From NCBI GenBank assembly GCA_035772405.1, contig JAYKKM010000439.1, positions 9,610,001 to 9,674,000 on the forward strand: DNA of 64,000 bases, written 5' to 3'. The position numbers were made by a program, and so were the translations under genes. The stretch is from Chrysogorgia sp. JL179-B06. Its lineage: Eukaryota > Cnidaria > Anthozoa > Scleralcyonacea > Chrysogorgiidae. The notes beneath the pieces are model-generated. The model was given only the letters and a program-made list of their open reading frames with translations, searched no databases and had not been told where the DNA came from. Of the stretch, positions 1 through 12,400 are shown piece after piece (position 1 is the stretch's first letter; every line of letters begins with the position of its first letter).

Positions 1-42
<42 letters not shown>

Positions 43-165
43 GCCGCTGCCGCCGCTGCTTTCTGCCGCCGATTCTTTCTGCTGCTTTCTGCCGCCGCTT
101 TCTGCTGCTTTCTGCCGCTGCTTTCTGCCGCCGCTTTCTGCTGCTGATTATTTCTGCTGTTACTG
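1..165. repeat. Trinucleotide-rich simple repeat (CTG/CCG)
   Basis: Perfect ACT and CTG triplets grade into imperfect CTG/CCG/CTTT runs. It lies in the intron just before the first visible exon of the epoxide hydrolase gene. Confidence 0.9.
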
Positions 166-226
166 TTTGAAGGTCATTATTGTGTTGAAATTCTAATGAC
201 TGTTTACAATCAAATTGTTATTTTAG

Positions 227-305
227 AGGTTATGGAGAAAGCTACCGACCAAAAAGCACATCAGAATACAAACTCTCTCTACTCAGCGAAGATATACAAG
301 AGATA
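227..305 (+). CDS. Epoxide hydrolase exon 1 of those visible
   Basis: The acceptor TTTTAG precedes A-GGT-TAT-GGA, entering in phase 2, and the donor is ATA|GTAAGT. It encodes RGYGESYRP and onward to DIQEI, the conserved strand and loop before the nucleophile elbow of epoxide hydrolases. Confidence 0.88.
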
Positions 306-703
306 GTAAGTTTATCTGCAGAATTCAAAAGTGCAAAGGAATTCATTGAATTTAAACAAATAATATTTTCCCTTTATTTTTGAAGTGCCTATAACCTCAG
401 TGCGTATTTTATACATTTGTAATCTTTGAATTCTCCTTTGAAAAATGTAATATATCTTGTCGGCCGAAAATTTCATCTTCATAGACTTTTTGCTGTTTTA
501 GTTGACGGAAGTGACGTCAACCCAGGAATCTGTCTGTATGAAAATCTCTTTACAGATTCCTTGTACAAGGTTTATTACATTTTTTTCAGGAGAATTCAAA
601 GATTACAAATATATAAAATACCCACTGAGGTTATATGCTCTTTAACTATGCGCAATACCATAATTATTATTTACCGAAATATTAAATGTTTGGCCATATG
701 TTT

Positions 704-1013
704 GGCCATATCATAGTCAATCGAGATATGGTCTGGAAACTCGGCAAACTTCAAAGCGACTAATGAGCTACGTTTTGATGTTGAACCGTACCTTACACCG
801 TGCACATCCTTTGTTTTAGGTTTATTAATAATTAAACAACACGGTTGAGCGATTAAACCCAAACGATTCTATTGGATGATTGCTTCATTATACTAAAATA
901 CAATAGGTTCAGTGACCGTGCACCGTGCACAAAATTGCATAAAGACGAACAAAAAGATAGAACAAACACTTTAGCTGAGTTTCCAGACCATATCTCGATT
1001 GACTATGGCCATA
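704..1013. repeat. Inverted repeat, possible MITE
   Basis: A 40-nt arm at 704-745 (GGCCATATCATAGTCAATCG at its start) reappears inverted at 974-1013. The spacer of about 230 bp has no coding signal. A short non-autonomous DNA transposon is the likely origin. Confidence 0.7.
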
Positions 1014-1481
1014 TTAATTTTGCACTCAAATGGAAACATCATGCAGTGCCTTTTTTAGAGCAAAATAATAAATTAAAAACTATTTGTATTTCCGCAATAT
1101 GTATACATTGATTGAATATAACGCCACCGCTTCATTGCTCGGAGCACGAGAATTTCAAGTTAAAGACTCTTAGTTTCATTCCGGATTGGACGTGAATTCA
1201 AACCCATGATCGAAAATCGCGCGAAATCTGAAATTTCAAGATGGCGATCAATAACATAGCGGGTATGTTTCTATTACTAGCAACGATAATCGATGCGGTC
1301 GCATGTGCTCGAGAGCTATTTATATTGAACAATATGACGTCGGCGCAATTCCTGTCTCTAGCTGCAAATTGTCGTCTATAAATGTTAAAAGCACGCATGT
1401 ATTGTTCGTTTCAGTCTTCTAGGTCGTATTTTTCATTCCGGAATGAAAACCGCCTTTACATGACACCGGAATGAAATTTCA

Positions 1482-1757
1482 ATGAAACTCAATCCGGAAT
1501 GAAACTCAATCCGTAATGAAACTCAATCCGGAATGAAACTCAATCCGGAATGAAACTCAATCCGGAATGAAACTCAATCCGGAATGAAACTCAATCCGGA
1601 ATGAAACTCAATCCGGAATGAAACTCAATCCGGAATGAAACTCAATCCGGAATGAAACTCAATCCGGAATGAAACTCAATCCGGAATGAAACTCAATCCG
1701 GAATGAAACTCAATCCGGAATGAAACTCAATCCGGAATGAAACTCAATCCGGAATGA
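1482..1757. repeat. 17-bp minisatellite
   Basis: About 16 near-perfect head-to-tail copies of ATGAAACTCAATCCGGA. Flanking DNA (1430-1480 and 1757-1800) carries degenerate CATTCCGGA fragments, so the array probably grew from a local CCGGAATG palindrome. Confidence 0.95.
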
Positions 1758-2169
1758 GAACCGGAATGAACCGAATCCGGATTGAGCTGCATCTCAATCC
1801 TGATTCATGTAAACACCTAACTAAGGAGGTACTAAGGAGAAAATTATTTTAATCAACGAAATAAAGCTTGTTGAAAGACTTCAGTATGTACAGATATCTG
1901 CAGCACGTCAGCTCACCTACTCTAAAAAGCGTGAACACATTATAGACCATTGGGCGAAATTTCTATCTTTCAGTTTCGTTCCTGCATAACGAAACTACCT
2001 AAACTTTTAACATGTGCTAAATTATGGTATTATAAATATAAAATCAAATACTTGTTCCAAAATTTCCTTTGCAAAATGTGAAAATTTTAGCTTTTTCGCC
2101 CTTCGTACAGCCTGAAGGGTCTTATAGGGACAATAAGGAACATAACAATATTTAAAGGGATAATAGGGG

Positions 2170-2544
2170 ATGTATGTTGTTAGCGTTAAAAACAATATGG
2201 CGGCTTCAAGTGAACTTGAAGGCGTCCTAGATAACAATTTAAAGTGTTATTTACACGATACAAAATCCGATGTTAAGCCATCAACAACTAAGAGGTTAAA
2301 GACATTGGTAGAAAGAATCAAAGATTGGAAGGGTTTATACGGAAAACAACATGACATAGCCCTGATCTTGGAAAGCAAAGGGTTGCTTGATTTCGTGGAC
2401 AAAATTTATAGTGACCTGGTTCGCCTGGAAGATGCCAAACAACATTATCCAGACTTTGGATTCCACGACGAGTGCTACCAGAAATTTACAAATATTTCTA
2501 TTATAAACGAGGCAAGTTTCTCAATTAAGTTTATATCATACTAA
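2170..2544 (+). pseudogene. N-terminal fragment of a repeat-family gene
   Basis: This reading frame of up to 124 residues begins near MAASSELEGVLDNN and carries the motif HDECYQKFTN near residue 100. That motif resembles the N-terminal part of the large invertebrate family whose later part is seen at 3713-4870. It ends just after that motif without a clean donor site, so it looks like a detached first exon of a dead copy. No function can be assigned from what is visible. Confidence 0.45.
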
Positions 2545-3404
2545 TCATACAGTAGTATACTAATAAAAATACTTTGTTAGTTTGTATTCGAAATACTATA
2601 GTTGTAAATCTTCAAAAATTTAGTAATGTTGTGCAAAAATTTCACATATTACCATAATAGTTATATGCTGTTATTGGTTTAATCGTTGTTAAAACACGAT
2701 CAAGTCGGTTTTCTTTGTTCTTTGCAGGTTTATAAACCTATCAAGAACAACAGATGATTTTGAAAGCAGGCGGGGGCTTTTGAATTGTCTCGGGGGAAAA
2801 TGGGGTTAACAATGAAATGATTAGCTGATTGACATACGTGGCAGGGATTATATATGCAGTCCCCGGGACTATATATACAATCCCTATAGGATCTCTGCCA
2901 CAACTTTCCCAAGTTGAGTACGCTGGTAGCGATCCCAAACTAGAAGGAGAGCAAGGTTTCGCCTATCTCAGGTAGCGACGCTGGTAATACAAGAGACAAG
3001 CGATTTCGTTTCTTGAAAAATTGTTGGTTTAGTCAGTACTTTATGACACCGACCGTTCAATATAAAATGTGGGAGTGATACTAAATCAATGCGTATGCGT
3101 AAGAATCTCGAACATTATTTATACACATTATTCATGCTAATCATTCAAACAAACTTGTAGAAGTCCGTACCTGTACATATATTCACCTTACTTCTGAAGT
3201 TCTGTAATAAACTTTTATTCAAACGTTGCTTTGGAGTCTTTTTATTTCATAAAATCCCGTGCATTCGACCTAAGAATATCCTCGTTCGCTTCACAACAGA
3301 ACCACTGCACCAAACAAGAAAATGTCATACCTACATATTAGCTATTATGAATATATCGATAATCTTTTCCCTTGGGGCTTCAAAACCTCTTTCAATACGA
3401 CACG

Positions 3405-3452
3405 GGGCCTGCGGCCCTCGGGGCCTGCGGCCCTCGGGGCCTGCGGCCCTCG
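3405..3452. repeat. GC-rich 16-bp tandem repeat
   Basis: Three perfect copies of GGGCCTGCGGCCCTCG. Each is a partial palindrome and stands out from the AT-rich surroundings. Confidence 0.95.
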
Positions 3453-3712
3453 GGATTTATCTGGCGTAAAGCCTCCGTTCTCGGTATTTATCCTATACTT
3501 ATAGTTTTATTTACATCAAACTTTAATAAAGTGAATTTTCTATTAATAGCCTCACTGCAGAGGTTCTTTTGAATTGCAACACTCAGAATAGACTGTACAG
3601 GCTTATTACAAGGGTTGTAAAAGATTGTTCAAACTATCTTAGCTGTTATAAAAGTGTAGAATCGTCAGTCAATCTAGAGAGATCGACATGAGAGAGGTTA
3701 TGACGTATTGTC

Positions 3713-4870
3713 TTGGAGACATACCCTTTCCCATTTCCAATGGACTGGATGAACAAAAGTGCTCTTCTGAATTTACTTGAATGTGACGTAAAGGCAGTCC
3801 AGAATCACTGTGTGAAGGCTGTCCCAGTTAACAGTGCTCTCATGATCGATGGCATGGCTTTGCTGCAGTCACTAAAGAACCTACCAGCCACATTAGAACA
3901 ACTTGCCAAGAAGATTTTAGATCATGTAATCTCTAGTGCGATGTCACACAAGAGCACGCGAGTTGACTTTGTGACTGACACTTACCCTAGCCGGCAAAGG
4001 GTCTGAAGTTATAACCATTTATGCGGAAAAGACACAGAAGACACCAAGTCAATTCAAGAAGTTTCTGGCTAATGGATCCAATAAGGAACATCTCGTTGAG
4101 TTCCTTTTCAAAACCTGGCAAGATATGTATCTTCAAACGAATATCACGTTGATCATTTCACATGGTATTCACTGTCATCAACTCACGTGGGATGCTTATG
4201 GAAAATGTCATGTTGCAGATGTTGCAGAATTGATTTCTGACCATGAGGAAGCAGATACCCGTCTTCTGCTACATGCCAAGCATGCCAGTGACACAGACAA
4301 TCATTCTTGTGTGGTTATTAGAAGTCCAGACACTGATGTTGCCATCATTTGTTTGAAGTTTTCTGGAGTCATAACAAATCTATATTTCCAAACTGGAAAG
4401 CAAAATTTACAGCGCATCATTTCAATTGATTCGATGGTTCAAGTGCTAGGAACTAATGTCTGTAAAAGTCTTATGCCAATATATATCTCCATGTTTAGAG
4501 CGGTTGCGACTCGACAAGTGCCTTTTATGGTAAAGGAAAGAAGAAGGCGTACGATGTAATGAAATCAGCTCCAAAGTTCATTCAATGCTTTGCTGGTCTC
4601 GGCAAATTATTCACAGCATCTCCGGAGCTTGTGGAGGTCTTGGAGGTATTTACGTGCAAGTTGTATGGTGATACATCAAAGGACATCAATGCAACCAGAT
4701 ACAAATCGTTCTGTGCAACAACATCCGAAAAGAGCTTGCCGCCATGTAAAGATGCGTTGCTACAACATAATATTAAGAGATGTTCCTATCAAGCTGCCAT
4801 GCATACACCATTTAACCAATTACATTCAAGGGACTTTTGTGTGTACAAACGTGGCATATACGCATTTTGA
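3713..4870 (+). pseudogene. Frameshifted copy of a high-copy invertebrate gene family (DHEEADTRLLLHA type)
   Basis: Three overlapping frames together read like one protein. The first gives LMIDGMALLQSLKNLPATLE and STRVDFVTDTY. A second frame from about 4000 gives AEKTQKTPSQFKKFL, then SDHEEADTRLLLHAKHASD and IRSPDTDVAII. A third frame resumes at about 4530 with a Lys/Gly-rich stretch and then MKSAPKFIQCFAGLGKL. Breaks lie near 3995-4010 and 4515-4535. The family is often seen in many copies in cnidarian and other marine invertebrate genomes. The acidic motifs and Lys/Gly stretch vaguely resemble PIN/FEN nucleases, which is only a guess. It lies inside the epoxide hydrolase intron and is probably dead. 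Confidence 0.7.
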
Positions 4871-5204
4871 TTGGTGGTTATATGACAAAAAAATCCCAAA
4901 AATTCCAAGGAAGTGGTGCCTACTTCATGTATGCTGTTTTTTATATCTCGACACAGTTTATGGTTAGTTTTAGGGTATGCGTTGGGGACAGGATTACATG
5001 AAGTATCTAGGTTTAGGCATACATGAAGTATCTGCCTGAATTCGGCTGTTTTGCAAAGGATTTCTTGGAACAACTTTGTGTATTTGTTCTTAGTATATAT
5101 TTTTGCACCAATTGACTGAGTTTTATGTAGTTTCATAGTTAAGGAACGAATTTCTATTTCTAGGCCATTTACAAATTTCGCCCAATGGTCTATTACGTCT
5201 ATTC

Positions 5205-5700
5205 TTAAAGAACTTCATTGGTTACCAGCCGTTTTAGAATTCCATTCAAAATTTTAGTATTTACATTTAAGTCTCTTAATGCTTAATCTACTCCATCATA
5301 TTTATCTGAATTTCTAGTACCTTATCATCCTTCACGTGCACTACGTTCTTCCACTGTCAGTATTTACCTAAAGTTCAGAAGTATAACCTTAAGTCGTATG
5401 GTTTTCGTGCCTTTTCAGTCTGTGCACCTATGCTATGGAACTCTTTACCTTTAGAAATTAGGTCTATTACTTCCATGATTTTTTTAAATCTAGTGTTAAA
5501 ACGTACCTTTTCAAGGAGGCTTTTAGTTTGTAACATTTCTTTTAGGGATTTTACCTTATTATGTAACTATTTTAAACAACATTACGATTGTATTTTAGTT
5601 AGTTTATTATATTCTATTGTAAAGCGCTATTGGACTTAGGAAATAGCGCTATATACATGTAAGCTGTACATTATTATAATTATTATTATTATTATTCTTT
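5205..5700 (+). mobile_element. LINE (non-LTR retrotransposon) 3' end, decayed
   Basis: Shifting + frames give LKELHWLPAV, then VPYHPSRALRSS, then a LWNSLPLEIR block, the usual C-terminal tail of metazoan LINE reverse transcriptases. The stop near 5639 is followed by a hairpin (AGCGCTATTGG...AATAGCGCTATA) and a (TTA)n tail ending near 5697. The same tail occurs at 50090-50156. It is frameshifted and inactive. Confidence 0.8.
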
Positions 5701-5764
5701 AAAGTGTCTATCTCACGTTTGGGGATTTTACATATTCATAATATTTGGGTCTCCCTGAGCAAAA

Positions 5765-6043
5765 TCAGCCTAAAATTTCATCTTCATTTACTTTTTTACT
5801 GTTAAAGTTATCGGATGTGATATCACAAGAGGCATTTTTGTGGCAAGTAACAAAAGTTTTTAGTCTTGATCTGGGAATCTGAAGAAGTTCGTGAGACGTC
5901 GATCGAAGCTTGCGTTGTGAAGTATTGTAGGCTAAGAGGTCTTTCAAATATTGTGGTGAAAGGTCATGGAGAGCTTTATAGATCAGTAATAAATTGACCG
6001 AAGTTTGATTCGATACATTGAAAATCACTAACCCATGCTTCAA
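5765..6043 (-). mobile_element. LINE reverse-transcriptase C-terminal fragment
   Basis: The - strand frame reads LLLIYKALHDLSPQYLKDLL and then LRSTSHELLQIPRSRLKTF, the same RT tail block as the neighbouring fragment but in the opposite direction. Upstream RT motifs are missing. It is a second, independent remnant. Confidence 0.75.
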
Positions 6044-6461
6044 TTCAGGATTTGAACCTGCAGTTATACCAATAACAATGTTATAACTGCAGTCTCAAAT
6101 AGTATTGTAGTTTGCATGAAAAAGTGAAAATGAAATGATTAATCCAACTTGGTCTAAGTCAACTTGGTATATGAGCCCTGCCTTTGTCTATTGTAATGAA
6201 CGTGGGAACTGTCAAGAAAGTCCGGGTTACAAACTCGCACGTTTGAAACGTAAACATATGCGTTAAAACGCTCACTCCTAACAATTTCTTGCAAATAATA
6301 GTAGTTGTTAGTTTCTGAACTTAGTTGGTGCAAGTTGATATCTTTTGTCTGTTTAAGAAGATGGTTAAACAAATATTGCTGTTTTGTTGTATTGATGTCT
6401 ATTTTTATTATATTTGAATTAACACAAATTTAATATGCCTTAGAAAACTGTCAAAAACAAA

Positions 6462-9400
6462 TTATCCGGTATCCGGCCGGATAATAGAAAATATCCCGCC
6501 GGATAATAGAAAATATCCCGCCGGATAATAGAAAATATCCAGCCGGATAATAGAAAATATCCAGCCGGATAATAGAAAATATCCCTCCGGATAATAGAAA
6601 ATATCCGGCCGGATAATAGAAAATATCCCGCCGGATAATAGAAAATATCCGGCCGGATAATAGAAAATATCCAGCCGGATAATAGAAAATATCCCGCCGG
6701 ATAATAGAAAATATCCCACCGGATAATAGAAAATATCCCGCCGGATAATAGAAAATATCCCGCCGGATAATAGAAAATATCCCGCCCGATAATAGAAAAT
6801 ATCCAGCCGGATAATAGAAAATATCCAGCCGGATAATAGAAAATATCCGGCCGGATAATAGAAAATATCCCGCCGGATATTAGAAAATATCCCGCCGGAT
6901 AATAGAAAATATCCCGCCCGATAATAGAAAATATCCAGCCGGATAATAGAAAATATCCCGCCGGATAATAGAAAATATCCCGCCGGATAATAGAAAATAT
7001 CCAGCCGGATAATAGAAAATATCCCGCCGGATAATAGAAAATATCCAGCCGGATAATAGAAAATATCCGGCCGGATAGTAGAAAATATCCAGCCGGATAA
7101 TAGAAAATATCCCGCCGGATAATAGAAAATATCCAGCCGGATAATAGAAAATATCCGGCCGGATAATAGAAAATATCCCGCCGGATAATAGAAAATATCC
7201 AGCCGGATAATAGAAAATATCCAGCCGGATAATAGAAAATATCCAGCCGGATAATAGAAAATATCCAGCCGGATAATAGAAAATATCCCGCCGGATAATA
7301 GAAAATATCCAGCCGGATAATAGAAAATATCCCGCCGGATAATAGAAAATATCCGGCCGGATAATAGAAAATATCCCGCCGGATAATAGAAAATATCCAG
7401 CCGGATAATAGAAAATATGCCGCCCGATAATAGAAAATATCCCGCCGGATAATAGAAAATATCCCGCCGGATAATAGAAAATATCCCGCCGGATAATAGA
7501 AAATATCCCGCCGGATAATAGAAAATATCCCGCCGGATAATAGAAAATATCCCGCCGGATAATAGAAAATATCCCGCCGGATAATAGAAAATATCCCGCC
7601 GGATAATAGAAAATATCCCGCCGGATAATAGAAAATATCCAGCCGGATAATAGAAAATATCCAGCCGGATAATAGAAAATATCCGGCCGGATAATAGAAA
7701 ATATCCCGCCGGATAATAGAAAATATCCCGCCGGATAATAGAAAATATCCCGCCGGATAATAGAAAATATCCCGCCGGATAATAGAAAATATCCAGCCGG
7801 ATAATAGAAAATATGCCGCCCGATAATAGAAAATATCCCGCCGGATAATAGAAAATATCCAGCCGGATAATAGAAAATATCCAGCCGGATAATAGAAAAT
7901 ATCCAGCCGGATAATAGAAAATATCCAGCCGGATAATAGAAAATATCCCGCCGGATAATAGAAAATATCCGGCCGGATAATAGAAAATATCCCGCCGGAT
8001 AATAGAAAATATCCCGCCGGATAATAGAAAATATCCCGCCGGATAATAGAAAATATCCCGCCGGATAATAGAAAATATCCCGCCGGATAATAGAAAATAT
8101 CCCGCCGGATAATAGAAAATATCCGGCCGGATAATAGAAAATATCCCGCCGGATAATAGAAAATATCCAGCCGGATAATAGAAAATATGCCGCCCGATAA
8201 TAGAAAATATCCCGCCGGATAATAGAAAATATCCCGCCGGATAATAGAAAATATCCCGCCGGATAATAGAAAATATCCCGCCGGATAATAGAAAATATCC
8301 CGCCGGATAATAGAAAATATCCCGCCGGATAATAGAAAATATCCCGCCGGATAATAGAAAATATCCCGCCGGATAATAGAAAATATCCAGCCGGATAATA
8401 GAAAATATCCAGCCGGATAATAGAAAATATCCAGCCGGATAATAGAAAATATCCGGCCGGATAATAGAAAATATCCCGCCGGATAATAGAAAATATCCCG
8501 CCGGATAATAGAAAATATCCCGCCGGATAATAGAAAATATCCCGCCGGATAATAGAAAATATCCAGCCGGATAATAGAAAATATGCCGCCCGATAATAGA
8601 AAATATCCGCCGGATAATAGAAAATATCCAGCCGGATAATAGAAAATATCCCAGCCGGATAATAGAAAATATCCAGCCGGATAATAGAAAATATCCGCCG
8701 GATAATAGAAAATATCCCGCCGGATAATAGAAAATATCCCGGCCGGATAATAGAAAATATCCCGCCGGATAATAGAAAATATCCAGCCGGATAATAGAAA
8801 ATATCCCGCCGGATAATAGAAAATATCCCGCCGGATAATAGAAAATATCCCGCCGGATAATAGAAAATATCCCGCCGGATAATAGAAAATATCCAGCCGG
8901 ATAATAGAAAATATCCAGCCGGATAATAGAAAATATCCGGCCGGATAATAGAAAATATCCCGCCGGATAATAGAAAATATCCCGCCGGATAATAGAAAAT
9001 ATCCCGCCGGATAATAGAAAATATCCCGCCGGATAATAGAAAATATCCAGCCGGATAATAGAAAATATGCCGCCCGATAATAGAAAATATCCCGCCGGAT
9101 AATAGAAAATATCCCGCCGGATAATAGAAAATATCCAGCCGGATAATAGAAAATATCCAGCCGGATAATAGAAAATATCCAGCCGGATAATAGAAAATAT
9201 CCGGCCGGATAATAGAAAATATCCGGCCGGATAATAGAAAATATCCGGCCGGATAATAGAAAATATCCAGCCGGATAATAGAAAATATCCGGCCGGATAA
9301 TAGAAAATATCCCGCCGGATAATAGAAAATATCCGGCCGGATAATAGAAAATATCCGGCCGGATAATAGAAAATATCCAGCCGGATAATAGAAAATATCC

Positions 9401-12400
9401 AGCCGGATAATAGAAAATATCCGGCCGGATAATAGAAAATATCCCGCCGGATAATAGAAAATATCCGGCCGGATAATAGAAAATATCCGGCCGGATAATA
9501 GAAAATATCCAGCCGGATAATAGAAAATATCCCGCCGGATAATAGAAAATATCCCGCCGGATAATAGAAAATATCCCGCCGGATAATAGAAAATATCCCG
9601 CCGGATAATAGAAAATATCCCGCCGGATAATAGAAAATATCCAGCCGGATAATAGAAAATATCCAGCCGGATAATAGAAAATATCCGGCCGGATAATAGA
9701 AAATATCCCGCCGGATAATAGAAAATATCCCGCCGGATAATAGAAAATATCCCGCCGGATAATAGAAAATATCCAGCCGGATAATAGAAAATATCCAGCC
9801 GGATAATAGAAAATATCCGGCCGGATAATAGAAAATATCCCGCCGGATAATAGAAAATATCCCGCCGGATAATAGAAAATATCCCGCCGGATAATAGAAA
9901 ATATCCCGCCGGATAATAGAAAATATCCAGCCGGATAATAGAAAATATGCCGCCCGATAATAGAAAATATCCCGCCGGATAATAGAAAATATCCCGCCGG
10001 ATAATAGAAAATATCCCGCCGGATAATAGAAAATATCCAGCCGGATAATAGAAAATATCCAGCCGGATAATAGAAAATATGCCGCCCGATAATAGAAAAT
10101 ATCCCGCCGGATAATAGAAAATATCCCGCCGGATAATAGAAAATATCCAGCCGGATAATAGAAAATATCCCGCCGAATAATAGAAAATATCCCGCCGGAT
10201 AATAGAAAATACCCAGCCGGATAATAGAAAATATCCAGCCGGATAATAGAAAATATCCGGCCGGATAATAGAAAATATCCCGCCGGATAATAGAAAATAT
10301 CCAGCCGGATAATAGAAAATATGCCGCCCGATAATAGAAAATATCCGGCCGGATAATAGAAAATATCCGGCCGGATAATAGAAAATATCCAGCCGGATAA
10401 TAGAAAATATCCGGCCGGATAATAGAAAATATCCAGCCGGATAATAGAAAATATGCCGCCCGATAATAGAAAATATCCGGCCGGATAATAGAAAATATCC
10501 GGCCGGATAATAGAAAATATCCGGCCGGATAATAGAAAATATCCAGCCGGATAATAGAAAATATCCAGCCGGATAATAGAAAATATCCAGCCGGATAATA
10601 GAAAATATCCGGCCGGATAATAGAAAATATCCCGCCGGATAATAGAAAATATCCCGCCGGATAATAGAAACTATCCCGCCGGATAATAGAAAATATCCCG
10701 CCGGATAATAGAAAATATCCAGCCGGATAATAGAAAATATGCCGCCCGATAATAGAAAATATCCCGCCGGATAATAGAAAATATCCCGCCGGATAATAGA
10801 AAATATCCCGCCGGATAATAGAAAATATCCAGCCGGATAATAGAAAATATCCAGCCGGATAATAGAAAATATCCCGCCCGATAATAGAAAATATCCCGCC
10901 GGATAATAGAAAATATCCCGCCGGATAATAGAAAATATCCAGCCGGATAATAGAAAATATCCCGCCGGATAATAGAAAATATCCCGCCGGATAATAGAAA
11001 ATATCCAGCCGGATAATAGAAAATATCCAGCCGGATAATAGAAAATATCCGGCCGGATAATAGAAAATATCCCGCCGGATAATAGAAAATATCCAGCCGG
11101 ATAATAGAAAATATGCCGCCCGATAATAGAAAATATCCGGCCGGATAATAGAAAATATCCGGCCGGATAATAGAAAATATCCAGCCGGATAATAGAAAAT
11201 ATCCGGCCGGATAATAGAAAATATCCCGCCGGATAATAGAAAATATCCGGCCGGATAATAGAAAATATCCGGCCGGATAATAGAAAATATCCAGCCGGAT
11301 AATAGAAAATATCCGGCCGGATAATAGAAAATATCCGGCCGGATAATAGAAAATATCCGGCCGGATAATAGAAAATATCCAGCCTGATAATAGAAAATAT
11401 CCGGCCGGATAATAGAAAATATCCCGCCGGATAATAGAAAATATCCGGTCGGATAATAGAAAATATCCGGCCGGATAATAGAAAATATCCAGCCGGATAA
11501 TAGAAAATATCCCGCCGGATAATAGAAAATATCCCGCCGGATAATAGAAAATATCCCGCCGGATAATAGAAAATATCCCGCCGGATAATAGAAAATATCC
11601 AGCCGGATAATAGAAAATATCCAGCCGGATAATAGAAAATATCCGGCCAGATAATAGAAAATATCCCGCCGGATAATAGAAAATATCCCGCCGGATAATA
11701 GAAAATATCCCGCCGGATAATAGAAAATATCCCGCCGGATAATAGAAAATATCCCGCCGGATAATAGAAAATATCCCGCCGGATAATAGAAAATATCCCG
11801 CCGGATAATAGAAAATATCCAGCCGGATAATAGAAAATATCCAGCCGGATAATAGAAAATATCCAGCCGGATAATAGAAAATATCGCGCCGGATAATAGA
11901 AAATATCGCGCCGGATAATAGAAAATATGCCGCCCGATAATAGAAAATATCCCGCCGGATAATAGAAAATATCCCGCCGGATAATAGAAAATATCCCGCC
12001 CGATAATAGAAAATATCCAGCCGGATAATAGAAAATATCCAGCCGGATAATAGAAAATATGCCGCCCGATAATAGAAAATATGCCGCCCGATAATAGAAA
12101 ATATCCCGCCGGATAATAGAAAATATCCCGCCGGATAATAGAAAATATCCCGCCGGATAATAGAAAATATCCCGCCGGATAATAGAAAATATCCCGCCGG
12201 ATAATAGAAAATATCCAGCCGGATAATAGAAAATATCCAGCCGGATAATAGAAAATATCCGGCCGGATAATAGAAAATATCCAGCCGGATAATAGAAAAT
12301 ATCCGGCCGGATAATAGAAAATATCCCGCCGGATAATAGAAAATATCCGGCCGGATAATAGAAAATATCCGGCCGGATAATAGAAAATATCCAGCCGGAT

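Noticed and set aside
6044..6066. GGTTCAAATCC B-box-like motif on the - strand
   Set aside because: No matching A-box or tRNA fold nearby.
6462..6719. An open - strand frame with a 22-residue repeat at the satellite edge
   Set aside because: The 22-bp unit read in three frames gives a 22-residue repeat automatically. It has no non-repeat coding part.
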